Below, in pieces: positions 17,995-21,998 of a stretch of 21,998 bases of DNA (positions within the stretch are counted from its first letter, which is position 1; every line of letters begins with the position of its first letter). Source of the stretch: a virus; IMG/VR virus record IMGVR_UViG_3300030117_003545, positions 1 to 21,998 of that record; one strand, written 5' to 3'. Below the pieces are notes generated by a model, which saw nothing but the letters and a program-made list of their open reading frames with translations, was not told the origin of the DNA and ran no database searches. Position numbers and translations under genes: made by a program.

Positions 17995-18175
17995 CTTTCT
18001 TAACTACGTTTTCAAAGAAATCACATTTCTTTTCTTCTACTACGCAGGGTTTATTAGCATACTTTTTATCTATCCATTGGATTAATTTATTGTTCTCACT
18101 TTTCATCATCCAACCAGCACAGTTGCCTAAATTCCAGTTAGAACAATGTTTCTTTGCTATATCTAATCTTCGCAT
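17984..18175 (-). CDS. Small four-cysteine phage protein (Cys-rich VLP-like, possible zinc binder)
   Basis: This is a 63-residue protein if it starts at ATG (18175); a GTG at 18184 would give 66. Neither has a strong ribosome-binding site, and the gene overlaps the end of the upstream gene by 13 or 22 bases, so coupling is likely. It has the pattern C-S-N-W-x-x-G-N-C, a spacer, then K-P-C and K-K-C-D-F-F-E. This resembles small Cys-rich proteins with C-x-N-[Y/W]-x-x-G-x-C and C-x-[Y/W]-F (the 'Cys_rich_VLP' type). The usual V-L-P after the last cysteine is absent and V-K-K-G is found instead. Four well-placed cysteines suggest a bound metal. The function is unknown. It is the last gene before the terminator. 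Confidence 0.7.
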   Translation of the reverse strand: MRRLDIAKKHCSNWNLGNCAGWMMKSENNKLIQWIDKKYANKPCVVEEKKCDFFENVVKKGVG

Positions 18176-18411
18176 TCTACACACTTAATATGACCGCTTC
18201 TTGCTCTAGGATATTCGTAATCACTATCCATTTGCACTGTCATTTTAGATAATAATCTTTCTGCTAATAATATTTCTTTGGTTACGCTATCATTTTCTTT
18301 ACGTAATCTTGACCTAATTTCTTTCATATCCTCTAGATAATCTTGTGTTAATTCTAACATAAGGTCATGTTCTTCTTTTTCTACGCTTGCTATACGTTTT
18401 GCTACTGCCAT
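18163..18411 (-). CDS. Small helical protein of unknown function
   Basis: This is an 82-residue protein that I do not recognise. The ATG at 18411 has an excellent AAGGAGG nine bases upstream (18421-18427) and shares one base with the stop of the HNH gene. Residues 8-60 are rich in Glu, Lys, Leu and Arg and look like one long helix or coiled coil (E-K-E-E-H-D-L-M-L-E-L, then L-L-A-E-R-L-L-S-K-M). The tail ends C-V-E-C-E-D, a single C-x-x-C pair. Coupled translation with both neighbours is likely. A dimeric accessory or small inhibitor protein is possible, but nothing in the sequence decides it. Confidence 0.75.
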   Translation of the reverse strand: MAVAKRIASVEKEEHDLMLELTQDYLEDMKEIRSRLRKENDSVTKEILLAERLLSKMTVQMDSDYEYPRARSGHIKCVECED

Positions 18412-18851
18412 TAGTATTTACCTCCTTTTGACAATTTGCTTAATACATACTTACTTATTTCTTCTGTTTGTTCTGACAACCAAGATAAGATATATTTAAA
18501 ATCTTTTTCTTTTAATGCACCTTTTCTTGTGTTACAGGTTTTACATATCATTTGTAAGTTTTTTGGTATTGATTTACCTTGTTTAGATAATGGTATTATA
18601 TGGTCACATACCATATTTCTAACATTTAGAGTTTTATCACAATACTTACATTTTTTGTTATAGGCTAAATAAAATAATTTTTTTATATCATTTAGGCTAA
18701 CATCAAATAATACATCGTATTCTTCTGAACGTTTTTTAAGTGATTGTTTTAAAGCACTTGCTTTACGTGATAGTCTTTTCCAGGCACGGTTCCATTGACG
18801 ACCGTGTACCTCAACTAACTTTTCTCTAAATTTATTTTTTTTATATTCCAT
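18411..18851 (-). CDS. HNH endonuclease (possible free-standing homing enzyme)
   Basis: This is a 146-residue protein from ATG at 18851; a TTG at 18893 would add 14 residues but would start inside a hairpin. The N-terminal half is a very basic helix region (R-A-W-K-R-L-S-R-K). The C-terminal half is a canonical HNH fold. Numbered from the TTG, C82-x-x-C85 and C117-x-x-C120 form the structural zinc site, D97-H98-I-I-P-L-S carries the catalytic histidine, and N112 and N121 complete the motif (N-L-Q-M-I-C-x-x-C-N-x-x-K-G). HNH enzymes nick or cut DNA. In phages they act as homing endonucleases or in packaging, and the position among replication genes away from a terminase favours homing. The gene after it is coupled by a one-base overlap. 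Confidence 0.88.
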   Translation of the reverse strand: MEYKKNKFREKLVEVHGRQWNRAWKRLSRKASALKQSLKKRSEEYDVLFDVSLNDIKKLFYLAYNKKCKYCDKTLNVRNMVCDHIIPLSKQGKSIPKNLQMICKTCNTRKGALKEKDFKYILSWLSEQTEEISKYVLSKLSKGGKY

Positions 18852-18857
18852 AATATA

Positions 18858-18904
18858 ATAAGGGTAGGATGCTATTACTATTTTTGGAAACAACCTACCC
18901 CTAT
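18858..18904. repeat. Inverted repeat (hairpin) in front of the HNH gene
   Basis: GGGTAGG (18862-18868) pairs perfectly with CCTACCC (18894-18900). The arms extend to 11 bases each (18858-18868 and 18894-18904) with one mismatch, around a 25-base loop. On the leftward transcript the hairpin ends six bases before the ATG of the HNH gene, and the alternative TTG start is in its loop. It may control HNH translation or end transcription from upstream; the T-content after it is only modest. Confidence 0.6.
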
Positions 18905-18940
18905 TTAGTACACTACTTTGCTAAAAGCGTATTGTCTATC

Positions 18941-19156
18941 TTATGCTAGATAATACTGAGCGTACATTTTTCCCGTATTTTTATTAACAACCATATTAGT
19001 TTTGATATCCATTTTATATCTCTTCTTGAGTTCAAATATAACACCGCTTAATCTAGTAGCATTAAATTTCTTAAATGCTTGCATGCTAGTTAATTTACCT
19101 CCTCTTTCTAAGAATGATTGTATTTTTTCTCTTTGATTTTTTCTGCGTCTAGGCAT
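18941..19156 (-). CDS. Small helix-turn-helix DNA-binding protein
   Basis: This is a 71-residue protein with ATG at 19156 and GGAGG four bases upstream (19161-19165). A basic N-terminus (P-R-R-R-K-N-Q-R-E-K-I) leads into a helix-turn-helix: L-T-S-M-Q-A-F-K-K-F-N-A-T-R-L-S-G-V-I-F. A wing-like end follows (M-D-I-K-T-N-M-V-V, then Y-A-Q-Y-Y-L). This matches the layout of small phage HTH proteins (L-T-x-x-x-A ... R-L-x-x-x-I-x-x-L-K ... Y-x-x-Y-x-L), of which HTH_39 is an example. It probably binds DNA and may regulate the module. Its target could be the inverted repeats nearby, but that is inference. Confidence 0.82.
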   Translation of the reverse strand: MPRRRKNQREKIQSFLERGGKLTSMQAFKKFNATRLSGVIFELKKRYKMDIKTNMVVNKNTGKMYAQYYLA

Positions 19157-19157
19157 A

Positions 19158-19382
19158 TTACCTCCAGTTGAATTGTATGGAAAATATACTAATTAATTTC
19201 CATATGTTAAACGAAAAAGATATAGTGTTAGTTTTGTTTTGTTCATCAAGTTTTAAATCTATACCAATAGCAATAACAGACAACAATATAATTCTGTAAT
19301 GTTGTCTTGTTATTGTTTTAGTATTTTGAAAAACCCAATCTAACCATGCAATACGACTCACTATACTTACTAATGTATTCAT
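19158..19382 (-). CDS. Doubtful small ORF of unknown function
   Basis: This is a 74-residue frame that fills the gap between two good genes exactly. Its ATG overlaps the preceding TGA (ATGA, 19379-19382) and its TAA ends one base before the next ATG. That fit argues for a real gene. Against it, there is no Shine-Dalgarno site, the protein is Ile/Asn/Ser-rich with no known motif (one hydrophobic stretch, I-I-L-L-S-V-I-A-I-G-I), and the frame contains a 15-bp inverted repeat and a T7 promoter-like sequence on the other strand. It may be a coupled small protein or a noncoding regulatory spacer. Confidence 0.42.
   Translation of the reverse strand: MNTLVSIVSRIAWLDWVFQNTKTITRQHYRIILLSVIAIGIDLKLDEQNKTNTISFSFNIWKLISIFSIQFNWR
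19271..19315. repeat. 15-bp inverted repeat with one-base bulge
   Basis: CAATAACAGACAACA (19271-19285) pairs with TGTTGTCTTGTTATTG (19300-19315), with one extra T in the right arm, around a 14-base AT-rich loop. Read rightward it is followed by TTTTAGTATTTT, which is terminator-like; read leftward there is no T-run. It could be an operator for a dimeric regulator, a rightward terminator or part of a replication origin. Confidence 0.65.
19350..19365 (+). promoter_or_regulatory. Exact match to the phage T7 RNA polymerase promoter core
   Basis: AATACGACTCACTATA matches positions -16 to -1 of the T7 class III promoter without a mismatch. The -17 base is C instead of T, and the +1 region is CTTAC instead of GGGAGA. 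It points rightward, antisense to the leftward genes. The match itself is certain; promoter function is doubtful because no T7-like polymerase is visible in this window and the initiating G is missing. Confidence 0.4.
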
Positions 19383-21169
19383 ATTCGTTTTAAACGAAAT
19401 GAATCTTGAAACTCTAAGTCTACTTCCCAGAGTTCACCGTCAGTGCTTTTTACCATTTTTAACCTCCGTTTCCGATTTTTAGATTCACCTTCTAGCACTA
19501 ATAATTTACGTGATGCATTCTCTATTGCACCACTACCTTTACCTGAGTAAATATCTAATACTCCACTTCTTGCATATTCTCTTGATGTCTGAGATAATTG
19601 TATTATAATTAAATCATAATTAACTGCAAGATTACTTAATGCGTGTGATATATGACGTAATGATTCGTATTCACCTCTTGTATGTTTAGGTGGTTCTACT
19701 AAATCAATATAATCTATCACAATGCACGCAGGGGATACCTCTCTTATTTTCTTTCTTATGTCTTCTACAGTTGGACTAATAGTTTGTAACATAAGATGGT
19801 CTAGTTTATCTCTGTGTATATCATACAATGTTCTTGCACTATCTCTTTTCATATTATCACTTGTTGTATTAGATACAATTTGGATATTTCTTCTGTGCAT
19901 TAGCCAAGGTGCAAGTTCTAAAGATAGATATAACGTAGGGATTTGCAATTCCTTTTCTATTGTATCTTCTGATGCATTATAAGACAATGCAATATTCTGT
20001 GCAAGTGTAGTTTTATTTGTACCTGTTGGTCCAACAATAGTAACTAACTCACCTGGATATACAATAGATTCAGTTCCAACTAAACCATATAGTTTAGATA
20101 GATTAATGCTTACACCTGAAAAGTCTTTTTCCATACGATTATTTAATAACGCTTGTAAATCGTCAACGTTAAATACGTCCATAAGGTAATCCTTTCTTTT
20201 AAAATGTATACAATTAGGTTGACAATACTGCATCATTATGTTATCCATACAACCGTATTGATACCCTTTTGTGTAAACATCATTTATGTTTTGTAACAAT
20301 TGAGTTTTAGACAAACCATTTTCTTTGTTCCAATGGAACATTGCTGCTTTCGTAGCGTTTAATGGAATGCCATTTCTTTTAAAGTGTGATATAATACGCA
20401 TAGAAGTAATATGTCTTTGTCCTTCTTGAGGTTTATTATTGTACATATCTTGTACACAAGGAACAACATTACTAGATACAGTAACATTGTTAAATGCTTT
20501 TACATTAGGTGAATCAAAACGAACTAAACTTTCTAGTTTACCTTGTTGTTCATCTGATGGATATGTATAAACATCGTTTCTATCCCATTTCTTACCAAGA
20601 TTAGAGATAGCCTTATAAGACATACCAAAAAATTGTTCTTCACTAATATATGTTTTGTATAAACCTGATTTTAGATTTTTACTACCTGCACATCTATACA
20701 ATGCAGACCTTGAATATACAGACATATCTGCATCTGGTATAAGTTTCATCATAGTATTTTTTACTATATAAGGTAAATTTTTACCTGCGTGATTTTCAAA
20801 GCCAAATACATTTGCTGATACATCAAAGTGAAAACCTGTACCACTAAAAAATACACAGATACTTTCAGCATCTAAATGTTCTTTTAATAAATCATATACA
20901 TCATGTGCTTTGTCAAGTGTTTTATCACCTGAGTTTTCAACCATATCTATGTCTATAGGTACATAGTCTATACTCCTATAACCGTTATATCCTTTTACAC
21001 TTTTAGTTTTCTTAATGAAATCGTAACCTTCGTCATCATATAAATAAACAGAACGATATACAGGAAACTTTTTCCCGTATACCGTTACTGCTTCTTCAAG
21101 TTTGTCAAGAGTTGTTAATTGTCCTCTTGACATTGGATTACGCAAGGCTATCTCAACATAGCCTTGCAC
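19379..21169 (-). CDS. Replicative primase-helicase: archaeo-eukaryotic primase fused to a DnaB/RecA-type ATPase
   Basis: This is a 596-residue protein from GTG at 21169; an ATG at 21133 would give 584. The N-terminal third is an AEP-type primase: I-D-I-D (D73, D75) supplies metal ligands, S-G-T-G-F-H114 is the S-x-H motif, and P-D-A-D148 followed by Y-R-C-A-G-S-K-N-L-K-S-G is the third motif region. A cysteine cluster (C307, C316, C320, H322) may bind metal. The C-terminal third is a hexameric-helicase ATPase: Walker A G-P-T-G-T-N-K386-T, Walker B C-I-V-I-D486, and I-I-I-Q524-L-S-Q as motif 3. It should unwind DNA at the fork and lay primers. The stop overlaps the next ATG. Gene order (SSB-like protein upstream) supports replication. 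T7 does the same job with an unrelated TOPRIM primase. Confidence 0.9.
   Translation of the reverse strand: MQGYVEIALRNPMSRGQLTTLDKLEEAVTVYGKKFPVYRSVYLYDDEGYDFIKKTKSVKGYNGYRSIDYVPIDIDMVENSGDKTLDKAHDVYDLLKEHLDAESICVFFSGTGFHFDVSANVFGFENHAGKNLPYIVKNTMMKLIPDADMSVYSRSALYRCAGSKNLKSGLYKTYISEEQFFGMSYKAISNLGKKWDRNDVYTYPSDEQQGKLESLVRFDSPNVKAFNNVTVSSNVVPCVQDMYNNKPQEGQRHITSMRIISHFKRNGIPLNATKAAMFHWNKENGLSKTQLLQNINDVYTKGYQYGCMDNIMMQYCQPNCIHFKRKDYLMDVFNVDDLQALLNNRMEKDFSGVSINLSKLYGLVGTESIVYPGELVTIVGPTGTNKTTLAQNIALSYNASEDTIEKELQIPTLYLSLELAPWLMHRRNIQIVSNTTSDNMKRDSARTLYDIHRDKLDHLMLQTISPTVEDIRKKIREVSPACIVIDYIDLVEPPKHTRGEYESLRHISHALSNLAVNYDLIIIQLSQTSREYARSGVLDIYSGKGSGAIENASRKLLVLEGESKNRKRRLKMVKSTDGELWEVDLEFQDSFRLKRI
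21142..21167. repeat. Perfect 10-bp hairpin at the start of the primase-helicase gene
   Basis: GCAAGGCTAT (21142-21151) and ATAGCCTTGC (21158-21167) are perfect inverted repeats around a six-base loop. On the leftward transcript the stem begins at the last base of the GTG start and ends before the alternative ATG at 21133. No T-run follows. It may control start choice, block ribosomes or mark an RNA-processing site. Confidence 0.7.
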
Positions 21170-21172
21170 AAC

Positions 21173-21811
21173 CTAACCTATATTATTTATAGAGGGTGAT
21201 TGAGTTGTTGTGCCATTTGGTAATGCACTCTTAAGAAAATCTAAATCATCTTCAGTATGTTCTACAATAACTTCGTTTTTCTTTGCCCAATCTATATATG
21301 ATTTAAAATCAGCTACTGCTTTTGGATTGTCAGCCCTAGCTATTCTAGGTACAATACGTGTATAAACATTTTCTTCAGCTGTATTTTTATTAGTTACTTT
21401 ATGTTTATATACATACACACAAAAAGGATATATGTCTGTATCTGTATTGTCAGTATAGTTATTATTTAAGAAAGTTGCTATATCTTCAATAGGTTCATCT
21501 ATTTTATTAACCCATTTACCTTCTTTGTCTATACCTCCACCAAATCCAAGAGCGTCAAACAAACTATACATTTTTCTTAACAAAGAATTTTCTACAATAG
21601 AACCATCTTCTTTATCAAAAGAACCTGATATAATTAATTTGTTTGAATACTCACTATTTCTTGTTTTTATTTCTACTTCAAGATAAACATCAGCCCAATC
21701 ATATGCGTCTGGTTTACTTTCAAAGTTAAGAATTTTAGCATCTTGATAACCTAACCAAGGTGCTGGACCATCTTTTGAATTACTTTTTTCTTTTATTGGT
21801 CTATGTGGCAT
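21173..21811 (-). CDS. Unrecognised phage protein in a single-strand-binding-protein-like position
   Basis: This is a 212-residue protein from ATG at 21811, with AGGGA about eight bases upstream. I do not recognise a family. Residues 40-75 and 125-155 are strand-rich (V-Y-L-E-V-E-I-K, N-K-L-I-I-S-G-S-F, then F-C-V-Y-V-Y-K-H-K), which would suit an OB-like or similar beta fold. The middle has L-F-D-A-L-G-F-G-G-G. The tail is Asp/Glu-rich, then Ser/Thr/Asn-rich. It lies between a possible recombination protein and the primase-helicase, three bases before the latter's GTG. Single-strand DNA binding or a related replication role is the natural guess from position, but only a guess. Confidence 0.8.
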   Translation of the reverse strand: MPHRPIKEKSNSKDGPAPWLGYQDAKILNFESKPDAYDWADVYLEVEIKTRNSEYSNKLIISGSFDKEDGSIVENSLLRKMYSLFDALGFGGGIDKEGKWVNKIDEPIEDIATFLNNNYTDNTDTDIYPFCVYVYKHKVTNKNTAEENVYTRIVPRIARADNPKAVADFKSYIDWAKKNEVIVEHTEDDLDFLKSALPNGTTTQSPSINNIG

Positions 21812-21812
21812 T

Positions 21813-21998
21813 TTAAGTCCCTTTCTTATTATTTTGTTGATGTATTGCGTTCATTACCTCATTAGCACTTGCAATGCTTTCTGCACTACCATATCCAGCG
21901 TTACCTAACGCTCTACCGATAGCACTTGTTTCACAGTTCTCTAATGCACTTGTACCATTTACTTGTCCTTTACTTTCATCTTCTTTAGCATGACCTGT
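21813..21998 (-). CDS. C-terminal end of a probable single-strand annealing/recombination-type phage protein (5' end outside window)
   Basis: An open leftward frame of 61 residues plus TAA (21813-21815) continues past the window edge. It contains A-L-E-N-C-E-T-S-A-I-G-R-A-L-G-N-A-G-Y-G, then S-I-A-S-A-N-E-V. The E-N-C-E-T-S-A-[IV]-G-R-A-L pattern is a strongly conserved block in phage proteins near replication and recombination genes. From memory I link it loosely to Erf/Rad52-like annealing proteins, but I cannot confirm that link here. The stop overlaps the leader of the next gene by a few bases, so the two are in one operon. Confidence 0.6.
   Translation of the reverse strand, partial: TGHAKEDESKGQVNGTSALENCETSAIGRALGNAGYGSAESIASANEVMNAIHQQNNKKGT

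Noticed and set aside
17944-17998. Strong terminator for the rightward late operon
   Set aside because: Read rightward the stem has an A-C mismatch and is followed by CTTTCTT rather than a T-run, so only the leftward terminator is reported.
17958-18188. Rightward 76-residue frame after the giant gene
   Set aside because: It overlaps the terminator and the better-supported leftward small genes and has no credible start context.
18436-18663. Rightward frame opposite the HNH gene
   Set aside because: The HNH motif on the minus strand is unmistakable, so this is its shadow.
18905-18940. Possible sigma-70-like promoter (TAGACA) before the HNH gene
   Set aside because: No convincing -10 box at 16-18 bases; AT-rich sequence gives such matches easily.
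19217-19227. Second T7/SP6-like CACTATA on the minus strand
   Set aside because: Only seven bases match, which is expected by chance in this composition.
1-21998. tRNA genes, CRISPR arrays, IS elements and attachment sites
   Set aside because: No cloverleaf, regularly spaced repeats, transposase motifs or integrase were seen on either strand.

Overview
This is a piece of a tailed-phage genome with podovirus-like gene content. It is strongly AT-rich with an AT-ending codon bias, and it is tightly packed: most neighbouring genes overlap or sit within a few bases of each other, and no gene-free stretch exceeds 300 bases. I see no tRNA, IS element, CRISPR array or host gene. The base composition and protein types suggest a phage of an AT-rich, probably aquatic, bacterium (SAR11-like hosts would fit). 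That host guess is inference.

The right-pointing late module covers 1-17943. It opens with the end of a gene whose C-terminus looks like a calcineurin-type phosphoesterase. Next come a small protein with a peptidoglycan-binding-like repeat (225-797), a 1146-residue tail nozzle-like protein (801-4241) and a tail fibre ending in an S74 self-cleaving chaperone (4238-5986). Three consecutive genes then form a candidate DNA-ejection set: a Gln/Met-rich 203-residue protein, a Gly/Ala-rich 524-residue protein with glycine-zipper segments, and a 3237-residue giant protein (8230-17943) in the slot that T7 gp16 fills in T7.

The giant protein is the main discovery candidate. It carries the hallmarks of a two-barrel RNA polymerase: a conserved-lysine region at residues 882-932, then R-x-P, LHP and G-G-A-D-L-D-G-D at 1275-1318. 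These resemble the cellular beta/beta' active site, the eukaryotic RNAi polymerases (QDE-1/RDR) and the virion RNAP of crAss-like phages. Further along, at residues 2645-2815, lies a clear SLOG domain of the cpYpsA-related ('molybdenum carrier-like') type. Hydrophobic regions near both ends would suit delivery through the envelope. My reading is a virion-packaged, injected polyvalent protein that could start transcription of the phage genome.

The left-pointing module covers 17984-21998 and is convergent with the late genes, ending at a terminator at 17966-17994. In transcription order it holds the end of a possible recombination protein, an unrecognised 212-residue protein in an SSB-like position, a primase-helicase fusing an archaeo-eukaryotic primase to a DnaB/RecA-type ATPase, a doubtful 74-residue ORF, an HTH protein, an HNH endonuclease, a small helical protein and a small four-cysteine protein. 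Within the doubtful ORF are a 15-bp inverted repeat and an exact 16-base copy of the phage T7 promoter core (AATACGACTCACTATA, 19350-19365). Two more hairpins lie beside the starts of the HNH and primase-helicase genes.
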